A stretch of 64,000 bases of DNA from CAVPWP01 sp963709395. Lineage in GTDB: Bacteria > Pseudomonadota > Alphaproteobacteria > Rhodobacterales > Rhodobacteraceae. The notes beneath the pieces were generated by a model that saw nothing but the letters and a program-made list of their open reading frames with translations, ran no database searches and was not told the DNA's origin. The DNA is taken from assembly GCA_963709395.1 (NCBI GenBank), contig CAVPWP010000005.1, positions 1-64,000 on the forward strand, in the 5' to 3' direction. Positions 56,787-64,000 of this stretch are shown in pieces; the first letter of the stretch is position 1, and each line of letters opens with the position of its first letter. A program made the translations under genes and the position numbers.

Positions 56787-58333
56787 AATCGACGATCAAG
56801 TTCTACATCGCACTTGTCCTGCGCCGGCTTCCGGTCATGGCGCTGATCGTGATCATTGCCGCGGGCCTCGGCGTGGCCGTGGCGGTCCAGCTGCCTCCCA
56901 CGTACAGCACCAGTGCCCGTCTTCTGGTCGAAGGCGCGGAAATTCCCGACGAACTGGCATCATCGACCGTGCGCACCGATGCGGCCGAGCAGCTTGACGT
57001 GATCCAGCAAAGGCTGCTGACGCGTGCGAACCTGATCGACATCGCCAACCGGCACAATGTGTTCCCGAACGTGCGCGAGATGACACCCGACAGCATCGTC
57101 GAGCAGATGCGCCGCCGCACCTCGGTCCGCAACACGAGCGGCCGCGACCGCGCGACGCTGATGACGATCGAATTCGAAGCCTCGGATCCTCGGACGGCGG
57201 CGAATGTGGTCAACGACTACGTCACACTCGTTCTCAACGAGAACGTGCGCTACCGCACAGACCGGGCAGAGGGCACCGAGAGCTTCTTCAACCAGGAAGT
57301 CTCGCGACTGTCTGACGATCTCGACATTCAGAAGGACCGGATCCTTCGCTTCAAGCAGGCCAACGCGGACGCGCTTCCCGACAACATGACGTTCCGGCTG
57401 AACCGTCAGACCCTGCTGCAGGAGCGCGTGTCCGAAGGCGAGCGCCGGATCGGAGAGCTGACCGAACAGAAGGAACGGCTGATCGCGATCTACGAGGCCA
57501 GCGGCGCGCTTGCCCTCACGGACGAGGCCGATCTTTCCCCCGAAGAGCGCCAGCTGCGCGAGCTTCAGCGCCAGCTCAACGATGCGCTGACGATCTATTC
57601 CGAGGAAAACCCGCGCGTGAAGCTGTTGCGCACGCGGCTGTCTCAGCTTGAAGCCGCCGTAAGCGGCCAGAACGCCGCGGAAGCAACCGGTTCCACCGAA
57701 GCCGCGTCCCCCCTCGACATCGAGGTCGGTCGCCTCGACGCGCAGATCGACTACATCGCGCGTCAGGTCGATGAAGCCGAGGCCGAGCTTGCGCAGGTTT
57801 CGGATTCGATTGCGCGGACGCCCGCCAACGCAATCGCGCTGGAGGCGCTTGAACGGGATTACGCGAACATACAATCGCAGTACAACGCCGCTGTGAGCCG
57901 GCTTGCCAGCGCCCAGACCGGTGAGCGGATCGAACTCATGTCCAAGGGCCAGCGGATTGCGGTGCTCGAGCAGGCCTCTGTTCCAACCAATCCCACTGGG
58001 CCCAATCGCCCGCGTATCGCGCAGGCCGGCATACTTGCCGGGTTCGCCATGGCCGGCGGCCTCTTCGTACTGTTTGAACTTCTGAACAACGCGATCCGCC
58101 GCCCAAAGGAAATGACCACTGCGCTGGGGATCACTCCCTTCGCCGTCCTGTCCTACATCGAAACCGAGCAGGAACGCCGCCGGCGCCGCCTGCTGTGGAC
58201 GATGGTGATCGGCGGGCTGGTCGCAGGGGTCACCGCCGTGATCTGGGCGGCGCATACCTACTATCTCCCGATGGACCTTCTTGTCACCAATGTCGTCGAC
58301 AAACTGGGTCTCAATGAAATGCTGCCATTCTGA
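56783..58333 (+). CDS. Polysaccharide chain-length determinant (Wzz family)
   Basis: A 516-residue inner-membrane copolymerase. First membrane segment VMALIVIIAAGLGVAVAVQL, Wzz domain after it, a long periplasmic coiled coil (about 170-400), the proline motif SVPTNPTGPNRPRIA and the second membrane segment (WTMVIGGLVAGVTAVIWAAH). Matches the TIGR03007 type of EPS loci. Controls polymer length together with the following kinase. The start overlaps the ATPase stop. Confidence 0.9.
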   Translation: MKSTIKFYIALVLRRLPVMALIVIIAAGLGVAVAVQLPPTYSTSARLLVEGAEIPDELASSTVRTDAAEQLDVIQQRLLTRANLIDIANRHNVFPNVREMTPDSIVEQMRRRTSVRNTSGRDRATLMTIEFEASDPRTAANVVNDYVTLVLNENVRYRTDRAEGTESFFNQEVSRLSDDLDIQKDRILRFKQANADALPDNMTFRLNRQTLLQERVSEGERRIGELTEQKERLIAIYEASGALALTDEADLSPEERQLRELQRQLNDALTIYSEENPRVKLLRTRLSQLEAAVSGQNAAEATGSTEAASPLDIEVGRLDAQIDYIARQVDEAEAELAQVSDSIARTPANAIALEALERDYANIQSQYNAAVSRLASAQTGERIELMSKGQRIAVLEQASVPTNPTGPNRPRIAQAGILAGFAMAGGLFVLFELLNNAIRRPKEMTTALGITPFAVLSYIETEQERRRRRLLWTMVIGGLVAGVTAVIWAAHTYYLPMDLLVTNVVDKLGLNEMLPF

Positions 58334-58397
58334 AGCCCGGACCCCACACCCGGAAAATTCACGTTATGAGTCGCCTGTCACCAGTTAGGATACGCTG

Positions 58398-59240
58398 ATG
58401 GAAAAGCTGCAGCTTGCATTGGAAAAAGCACGCCGGAGGCGCGAAGAAACACCGTCGTCCCAGGTGCAGCCGGCGCAGCCGACCGCGCGAAAGCGCGAGG
58501 ACCGTACGGGATTCCGTGACACCGCGCCGCTTTGGCATGCCCTTACCCCCCTGTCGCTTGATCCCGACAACCTGAGGCGAAACCGGGTCTTCTCGCTTGA
58601 AGGCGGTGACTCGGCGTCGGAATTCGATCTGCTGCGCACCAAGACCATTCTCCAGATGCGCAAGAACGGGTGGAAACGACTGGCGATCACATCGCCCACG
58701 CCCGGCTGCGGAAAGACGACCACGGCCGCGAACCTGACGCTTGGCTTCACGCGCCAGCCCGACAAGAGCGTCATTCTCTTCGAGATGGACCTGCGCCGCC
58801 CGTCCCTGGCCACACTTTTCGCGGTGAAGCCGGAATTCGGGGTCAAGGACCTTCTTCAGGGCGCCGTCAGCTTTGCCAACCAGGCGGTGCGCGTCGGCGA
58901 CAATGTCGCGATGTCGCTCAATCGTGGCCCGACCAAGGACACCTCGCAGTTGCTGCAGCGCGATGCGACCGCGCGCCAGATCGATGCGATCGAGTCGGAG
59001 TATCAGCCCGACATGATGATTTTCGATATGCCCCCCATGCTTTCAAGTGACGACACCACCGCGTTCCTCAAGAATGTCGACTGTGTACTTCTGATCGCGG
59101 GGGCCGAACGCTCGACCGTTTCGCAGGTGGACGCCTGCGAGCGTGAGATTGCCGAGCATACAAATGTGCTTGGCGTAGTGCTGAACCAGTGTCGCTTCTT
59201 CGACGAAGAGAACACCGGCTATACCTACGGCGACTACTGA
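58398..59240 (+). CDS. BY-type tyrosine kinase (CpsD/CapB family)
   Basis: A 280-residue cytoplasmic kinase for capsule/EPS control. Walker A is SPTPGCGKTTTAANL, A' is ILFEMDLRRPS and Walker B is DMMIFDMPPML. The C-terminus ends GYTYGDY, a short Tyr cluster that is the likely autophosphorylation site. The N-terminal helix MEKLQLALEKARRRREE is as in TIGR03018 proteins. It is separate from Wzz, whose cytoplasmic tail normally activates it. Confidence 0.9.
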   Translation: MEKLQLALEKARRRREETPSSQVQPAQPTARKREDRTGFRDTAPLWHALTPLSLDPDNLRRNRVFSLEGGDSASEFDLLRTKTILQMRKNGWKRLAITSPTPGCGKTTTAANLTLGFTRQPDKSVILFEMDLRRPSLATLFAVKPEFGVKDLLQGAVSFANQAVRVGDNVAMSLNRGPTKDTSQLLQRDATARQIDAIESEYQPDMMIFDMPPMLSSDDTTAFLKNVDCVLLIAGAERSTVSQVDACEREIAEHTNVLGVVLNQCRFFDEENTGYTYGDY

Positions 59241-59288
59241 AGACCCCGGGAAATCGCGCCGCGGACCATGCCGCCAAGCGACGGGTTG

Positions 59289-60878
59289 TCAGGACGGCCC
59301 GTCCACGATGATCTCGAGCATCGCCGGACCCTTTCCTCCGGATCGGCGCCCCAACGCGGAAGCGATCGCCTTCGGGTCGGGCGCGATCGCGGCATGGGGC
59401 ATGCCGCAGGCCTGCGCGATGGCCGCGAAACCGGGCGGCGCCGGATCGCAACCGATCGGTTCGATCCCGGCCTCGCGCATCGCGGTCGCGATCTCGCCAT
59501 AGCCGCGATTGTTCCAGATCACGAAGGTGATGGGCAGCTTCTCCTGCGCGGCGGTCATCAGTTCGGCCAGGCTGAACTGCGCACCGCCATCGCCGGTGAG
59601 GCAGACGACGGGAACGTCGGGACAAGCCACCGAGGCCCCGATGGCCGCGGGAATGGCATAGCCCAGCGCGCCATAACCGGTGGCCGAGTTGAACCAGCCG
59701 CCCGGCCTGTCGTGATCGTAGTAGAGGTTTCCCGCATAGACCGGCTGCGTGCTGTCGCCCACGACCAGCGCGTCCGGCACGGCGTCGCGGATCGCGCCGA
59801 GACAGCGCACCTCGGCGCGCATCTTCGGCCCGATCTCGTCCCAGGCGGCGGTCCGGGCCGCTGCGGCGCGCTCTTGGCCAGGCTCCGAATCGGCCCCCCC
59901 CGGCCCAAGCGCCGACAGAAGGGCACCGGCTGCTTCGGCGGCATCGGCCGCGATCGCCACGCGCGCCGGATGGCGGGCCAGCTGGTCCGGGCAGATGTCG
60001 ACACGCACCAGCGTATCCATCCGCGCCATGTCTCCTGTGGCATACATGTCGAAATCGGTGGGTCCGAGTTCGGTCCCCAGCGCCAGAACGACATCCGCGT
60101 CCCCGAGAAGGGCGCGCACGGCTGCAAGGCTGGGGCTTGCCGGAACGACCAACGGGTGCGCCGACATCCGGCCCCGCGCGTTGACGGTCTGCACCACCGG
60201 TGCGCCCAGCCGCCGGGCGAGGTCTGTCAGGGCGGCGGTATCGCGCATCCCGCCGCCTGCAACGATCACGGGACGTCGCGCCCCGGCAAGCAGGCGCGCG
60301 GCCGCATCGATTGCAGCAGGATCGGGGGTCACCCGCGGCGGTGGGACGAAGGCGTCGCCCAGCGTTTCGGCGGGCAGGCCCGCCACGTCGAGCGGCACCT
60401 CGAGATGCACCGGGCCGGGCCGTCCGGTGCCAAGGCGCGCGAAGGCGCGGTCGACCGCCGGCCGAAGCGAGCCCGGCGATCCGACCCGTTCGGACGTCAA
60501 CGCCACGCCGGCGGCAAGGGCGCGCTGGTCGGGAAGCTCATGCAGGAACCCCATGCCGCGGCCCAGGCTGTCGCGCGCATTGACGCCAGAGACGACGAGC
60601 ATCGGCACGCTGTCGGCCCGCGCCTGCGCCATGGCGGTCAGCGTGTTGGTCAGGCCCGGCCCGGTGATGACAAGCGCTACACCCGGCTTGCCACTGGCGC
60701 GCGCGTATCCGTCGGCCATGAAGCCCGCGCCCTGTTCGTGCCGGGGCGTCACATGCCGGATCCCCGAGGCGGCGAGGCCGCGATAAAGCTCGATCGTGTG
60801 GACACCCGGAATGCCGAAGATCGTGTCGACCCCACGCGTGGCCAGCGCGCGGATCAGGGCCTCGCCCACGGTCGTCAT
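59289..60878 (-). CDS. aruI: 5-guanidino-2-oxopentanoate decarboxylase AruI
   Basis: A 529-residue ThDP-dependent decarboxylase. Glu of the ThDP site in HVTPRHEQGAGFMADGYARA, ThDP-diphosphate motif LTGDGGAQFSLAELMTAAQEKLP (GDG to N) and the FAD/ThDP middle domain. The length and the start VGEALIRALATRGVDTIFGIPG match AruI. It decarboxylates 2-ketoarginine to 4-guanidinobutyraldehyde in the arginine transaminase route. The ATG overlaps the aruH stop by four bases, which supports the paired function. Confidence 0.85.
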   Translation of the reverse strand: MTTVGEALIRALATRGVDTIFGIPGVHTIELYRGLAASGIRHVTPRHEQGAGFMADGYARASGKPGVALVITGPGLTNTLTAMAQARADSVPMLVVSGVNARDSLGRGMGFLHELPDQRALAAGVALTSERVGSPGSLRPAVDRAFARLGTGRPGPVHLEVPLDVAGLPAETLGDAFVPPPRVTPDPAAIDAAARLLAGARRPVIVAGGGMRDTAALTDLARRLGAPVVQTVNARGRMSAHPLVVPASPSLAAVRALLGDADVVLALGTELGPTDFDMYATGDMARMDTLVRVDICPDQLARHPARVAIAADAAEAAGALLSALGPGGADSEPGQERAAAARTAAWDEIGPKMRAEVRCLGAIRDAVPDALVVGDSTQPVYAGNLYYDHDRPGGWFNSATGYGALGYAIPAAIGASVACPDVPVVCLTGDGGAQFSLAELMTAAQEKLPITFVIWNNRGYGEIATAMREAGIEPIGCDPAPPGFAAIAQACGMPHAAIAPDPKAIASALGRRSGGKGPAMLEIIVDGPS

Positions 60879-62062
60879 GCGCGTGCCCCGGCAAGGGTCC
60901 GGGCATGGGCCGCGATCCTGTCGCAGGCCTCGGCGAAGCGGTCATCGGGAACCGTCAGCGCGACCCGCACCCAGTCGCCAAGCGACGTGCCGAACGACGC
61001 CCCCGGCATCACCGCGACACCCGCGCGTTCGACCAGATCGGCGGCGAAGGCGGCCCCGTCGAGGCCAGTGTCCCGCACATCGATCAGAGCGAACATGCCC
61101 GCTTCGGGCGCGTGGACGCGTAGCGGACCGTCGGCCTCGAGCCGGTCTTTCAGCAGGCGCGCGCGTGCGGCAAAGCGGTGCCGCATCCCCGGCGCGACCG
61201 GCGACGGGGCGCGCACCGCCGCCTCGGTCATGTCGGCAATGAAGGGCTGATTGCCGAAAAGCATCGTCTCGGAAAGCGGCAAAAGCCGGGCGGCGAAGTC
61301 GGCCGGCGCCACCAGCCATCCGCTGCGAAGGCCCGGCATGGCGTGGGATTTCGAGATCGACGACGCCACCACGACCCGGTCGGCCAGGTCGGGAAGGGCG
61401 AGGGGCGACTGGAACTCGGCACCGTCGAAGACGAGGTCCTCGTAGACTTCGTCAGAAATGATCCAGAGGTCATGCGCCCTGGCGACCTCACCGATGGCCC
61501 GCAGGTCCTCCGGGCGCAGGATCGCCCCGGTGGGGTTGTGCGGCGTGTTCAGAAGAATGGCGCGCGAACGCGGCGTCACCCGCGCGGCAAGATCCGCCGC
61601 ATCCATCCGGAACCCGCGTTCGGGACGCAGGGGCACGGGTACCGGCACGGCCCCGCCCGCGCGGATGACCCCCTCGTAGGTCGCGTACATCGGGTCGCCG
61701 ACCAGAACCTCGGTGCCCGCCTCGCCGATGCCCATGAGCACGGTGAAAAGCGCGGTCTGCGTTCCCGGAAAGCACAGGATCTGGCGGTCGGTGATCGTCC
61801 GGCCGGCGCTGAGGGAATAGCGGTCGGCCAGCGCCCGACGCAGTCCGGCCTCGCCCCGGCCCTCGGAATAGCCGGTTCGCCCCGCCCGAAGTGCGGCGAC
61901 GGCGACCTCGGCCAGGGGGGCCGGCGCCGGCACGTCGGGCTCGCCGATCGTCAGTACGATGACGTCGCGGCCTTCGGCGGCAAGCGCGCGCGCCCGGTAA
62001 TGGATTTCCCACTTGGCGCCGCCCAGCCCGGCAAGGCGATCGAGGATCGCGGCGTGTCTCAT
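60875..62062 (-). CDS. aruH: Arginine:pyruvate transaminase AruH-like
   Basis: A 395-residue fold-type I PLP aminotransferase. PLP Lys is in SSISKSHAMPGLRSGW, the Asn-Pro motif in LLNTPHNPTGAIL and the Asp in IISDEVYEDLVFDG. Overlap with aruI (four bases) suggests it makes 2-ketoarginine from arginine and pyruvate. Sequence alone would also fit other class I transaminases (aspartate or aromatic), so the name depends on the neighbour. Confidence 0.8.
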   Translation of the reverse strand: MRHAAILDRLAGLGGAKWEIHYRARALAAEGRDVIVLTIGEPDVPAPAPLAEVAVAALRAGRTGYSEGRGEAGLRRALADRYSLSAGRTITDRQILCFPGTQTALFTVLMGIGEAGTEVLVGDPMYATYEGVIRAGGAVPVPVPLRPERGFRMDAADLAARVTPRSRAILLNTPHNPTGAILRPEDLRAIGEVARAHDLWIISDEVYEDLVFDGAEFQSPLALPDLADRVVVASSISKSHAMPGLRSGWLVAPADFAARLLPLSETMLFGNQPFIADMTEAAVRAPSPVAPGMRHRFAARARLLKDRLEADGPLRVHAPEAGMFALIDVRDTGLDGAAFAADLVERAGVAVMPGASFGTSLGDWVRVALTVPDDRFAEACDRIAAHARTLAGARA

Positions 62063-62144
62063 GGCGCTGCCTCATGGAGATTCTGGACGAGCCGGGTTGA
62101 TCTGCCCGGAACGGGACGGACCTGACAGGACGGCAGACCAGCCG

Positions 62145-62447
62145 TCAAGGCCGATCAGAGCCCGCGGGCTGACCATCTGGCAGGCGCAACACCGTGTCGT
62201 CGCCGGGCTGCGGCGGTTCGGCGGCGTTCGGCTCTTCCTCCCCGGACGACGCGCATGGGGTGCCTGCCGTTCCCGGACAGGCCCGTTCGGCCATTGCCCG
62301 TTGCAGCGACTGCAGGGATTTGTGCCGGGCGGTGCAACTTTGGCATTCCGCGCGGGGTTCAGTTAGCGATGCCTCGGCCACCGTTTCGGACAGACCAGCG
62401 GCCAGCGTGAACAGAAACATCAGGACGAAGAGCGCGGGACGCAGCAT
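62145..62447 (-). CDS. Small secreted Cys-containing protein
   Basis: A 100-residue protein: signal peptide MLRPALFVLMFLFTLAAGLS, then ECQSCTARHKSLQSLQRAMAERACP (a CxxC and one more Cys), and a disordered acidic/proline tail. It follows the ferritin-like gene by five bases on the same strand. Function unknown. The CxxC could be a metal or disulphide site, which is only suggestive. Confidence 0.55.
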   Translation of the reverse strand: MLRPALFVLMFLFTLAAGLSETVAEASLTEPRAECQSCTARHKSLQSLQRAMAERACPGTAGTPCASSGEEEPNAAEPPQPGDDTVLRLPDGQPAGSDRP

Positions 62448-62452
62448 CGGTG

Positions 62453-62953
62453 TCAGGCTCCGCCCAGGGTGGTATCGTCAGGCTGTACAGTTTCGAGATA
62501 GCGCCGCAGGGGCGCCGTGCTGTTCGGGTCACCCCCGGCCTCGAGATGCAGGAATTCAAGCGCCGCACGTTCATGTTCTGGCAGGAAGGCCAGCCTTGGG
62601 CGGTCCGCCACGGGGCCGTCGGCCTCGAGCTGTTCGAAATAGGTGATGTAGCCGGGATAGATCCGGCGCATGTCGGCCGTCAGTCGGTCCCAGTCCGGCG
62701 CCTCGCGGCTTGCCTGCATGCGGCCGCAGGCGGCAAGGCTGGCGTCGTCGCGCGGGACAAGCCCGTGCCGGTCCAGCAACGGGGCGATGATCCGCGCCGT
62801 GTGCCGTTCGAGTTCGGCAAGCAGGTGCAGGCCTTCCCGGTGTCGGCCGTTTTCGGCGCGCGCGGCGAGGGCGGCGAAATAGGCCTCGGTCTCGATCTCC
62901 TCCTCGTAGGCGAGACGCAGGCGATCGAGATAGTCGGCGCGCACCGCGGTCAT
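62453..62953 (-). CDS. Ferritin-like-fold hypothetical protein
   Basis: A 166-residue mainly helical protein. The first helix RLAYEEEIETEAYFAALAAR and the next (LHLLAELERHTARIIAPLLDRHGL) carry the E-x6-Y and E-x2-H spacing typical of rubrerythrin/ferritin-like diiron proteins. A metal site is inferred, and no rubredoxin domain follows. The start overlaps the stop of the flavoprotein gene (ATGA), so the two are co-translated. Likely partner of that dehydrogenase. Confidence 0.65.
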   Translation of the reverse strand: MTAVRADYLDRLRLAYEEEIETEAYFAALAARAENGRHREGLHLLAELERHTARIIAPLLDRHGLVPRDDASLAACGRMQASREAPDWDRLTADMRRIYPGYITYFEQLEADGPVADRPRLAFLPEHERAALEFLHLEAGGDPNSTAPLRRYLETVQPDDTTLGGA

Positions 62954-64000
62954 GGCTTGGCCCGCCCGACCTGTGACGCCAGTTCGGCCATCCTGTCGAC
63001 GCCGACGTCGATCCGTTCGTGGCGGAAGGGCTGGTCGACATCGACCACGGTGTCGAGTTCGCGCGCATAGCGGTGGCCGGCGTGGACCGCCGCAGCAACG
63101 ATCGAAGGGGCTTCGCAATCGCCGATCCGGGCAAGCGTGAAAGGCAACGGATCGGAACCGGCGGCTGCGAGGATGTCGCGGTAAAGCCCATCCACGGGGC
63201 GTCGGGAGGTCACCATGACCACGTTCGTGACCGGCACCCGGTCCGAGGCGCCGCCATAGACGCATTCGAGCGCAGCCTCGGCCCCGTCGAAGGCGTCAAG
63301 GCGTTTCGCGGTGACGATGCCGACACCCAGCTTCATCAGCCGCGCCCGCATCCGCCAGGCTTCGACCGTGACGCTGCCGTAGTCCGAGATGCTGTCCGAC
63401 GGCGTGCACAGGGTCACCGCCAGACCTTCGGCGCGCAGTTTCTCGGCTATGCTCACGGCCATGTAGTAGCCGTCTTCGTCGTAGACCAGCGTCGGCCCCT
63501 CGGGCAGCACACCGTCCATGATGTCGTCCGGCGTCAGGACGCGATCGAGCGCCGCACCTTCCGCGATCGCGACGAAGCCCTCGTCGCCGAACCGCTCCTT
63601 GCGCCAGCGCGCACCCGTGGCAAGGACGACATGGTCGGCACCCACGGCAAGGACGTCCTCGGCGCTCAGCGGGCTTTCGCGGAAGATCTCGACATGCGGC
63701 ATGTCCTGCAACTGCTGAAGCCGGTAGTCGCGCACGCGGACATATTCGCTCATCCCCGGCAGCGATGCCTCGCGCGTGACGCGCCCGCCAAGCTGGCGCG
63801 AGGCTTCGGCCAGCATGACGTCATATCCTCGCGCACCCAGCGCGCGCGCGGCCTCAAGCCCGGCCGGGCCAGCACCCACCACCAGCACCCGCGTGTCCGA
63901 CCCTTTCGCGGGGATCGTTTCGGGGTGCCAGCCCCGGCGCCACTCCTCGCCCATCGTGGGGTTCTGAGTGCAGCGGATCGGGACTCCCAGCGCGTCGCCC
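62950..64000 (-). CDS. NADH:flavin oxidoreductase, TMADH/DgcA-like (5' part outside)
   Basis: The C-terminal part of a trimethylamine-dehydrogenase-type flavoprotein, cut by the window edge. The visible start IRCTQNPTMGEEWRRGWHPE carries the last 4Fe-4S Cys and the TMADH-style linker. Then comes the ADP-binding fold VLVVGAGPAGLEAARALGAR and the second nucleotide domain (TLVYDEDGYYMAVSIAEKL). The family includes trimethylamine, dimethylamine and N,N-dimethylglycine (DgcA) dehydrogenases. The N-terminal FMN barrel lies beyond 64000, so substrate cannot be read. Confidence 0.85.
   Translation of the reverse strand, partial: GDALGVPIRCTQNPTMGEEWRRGWHPETIPAKGSDTRVLVVGAGPAGLEAARALGARGYDVMLAEASRQLGGRVTREASLPGMSEYVRVRDYRLQQLQDMPHVEIFRESPLSAEDVLAVGADHVVLATGARWRKERFGDEGFVAIAEGAALDRVLTPDDIMDGVLPEGPTLVYDEDGYYMAVSIAEKLRAEGLAVTLCTPSDSISDYGSVTVEAWRMRARLMKLGVGIVTAKRLDAFDGAEAALECVYGGASDRVPVTNVVMVTSRRPVDGLYRDILAAAGSDPLPFTLARIGDCEAPSIVAAAVHAGHRYARELDTVVDVDQPFRHERIDVGVDRMAELASQVGRAKP

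Overview
The window is about 64 kb of GC-rich chromosome (roughly two-thirds G+C by eye) from an alphaproteobacterium, most likely a marine Rhodobacterales (Roseobacter/Paracoccus-like) species. The evidence is a CcrM-type GANTC methyltransferase beside rnhB, an alphaproteobacterial LexA box (GTTC-N7-GTTC), a Rhodobacterales-style dispersed intergenic repeat, and family-level resemblance of many proteins.

Layout. (1) 1-6039: the right end of an integrative element, all on the minus strand: tyrosine integrase, AlpA/Xis-like protein, several small unknowns, a phage-type family-A DNA polymerase and an HTH protein. It ends at a 3' tRNA-Pro(CGG) fragment (att site). (2) 6048-18944: rlmJ, a putative glucosylglycerol operon (gpsA, HAD phosphatase, ggpS), galU, rfbD-rfbA, trhO, pncA-pncB, and an AT-rich relic at 17422-18361. 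(3) 18.4-31.6 kb: membrane proteins, arfB, a candidate structured RNA with its own terminator, queuosine-precursor transporter, mepA, an MFS carrier, recQ, yaaA, a hybrid histidine kinase and a thiolase. (4) 31.7-43.3 kb: aroC, a divergent imuB/dnaE2 SOS module sharing one LexA box, a lytic transglycosylase, rnr, ccrM and rnhB. (5) 43.4-49.2 kb: a secreted small protein overlapping a membrane-anchored winged-helix regulator, GNAT and flavin-reductase-like genes, tRNA-Arg(CCT), a LacI-type regulator and an RTX protein. (6) 49.3-59.2 kb: a rhomboid protease and a divergent exopolysaccharide cluster (sugar transferase, TPR lipoprotein, export protein, outer-membrane barrel; ExeA-like ATPase, Wzz, BY-kinase). 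(7) 59.3-64 kb: an arginine-transaminase pathway pair (aruI-aruH) and a trimethylamine-dehydrogenase-like flavoprotein with a ferritin-like partner, cut by the window edge.

A striking global feature is that twelve otherwise well-conserved genes carry one-base frameshifts (three in trhO alone). Thirteen of the fourteen look like single-base insertions. They include rnr, ccrM, gpsA and pncA, so residual sequencing or assembly indels are far more likely than true decay. I annotate these as full-length CDS with the shift position given. The genes of the integrative element show none.

Most noteworthy leads: the gpsA-HAD-ggpS osmolyte operon; the 44054-45029 secreted protein plus 'inverted ToxR-like' regulator; the candidate structured RNA at 20040-20220; the divergent SOS mutasome with a DnaE2 whose C-terminus ends inside a dispersed repeat; the polymerase-carrying integrative element with its palindromic operator array and int-leader hairpin; and the GANTC cluster in the ccrM leader.
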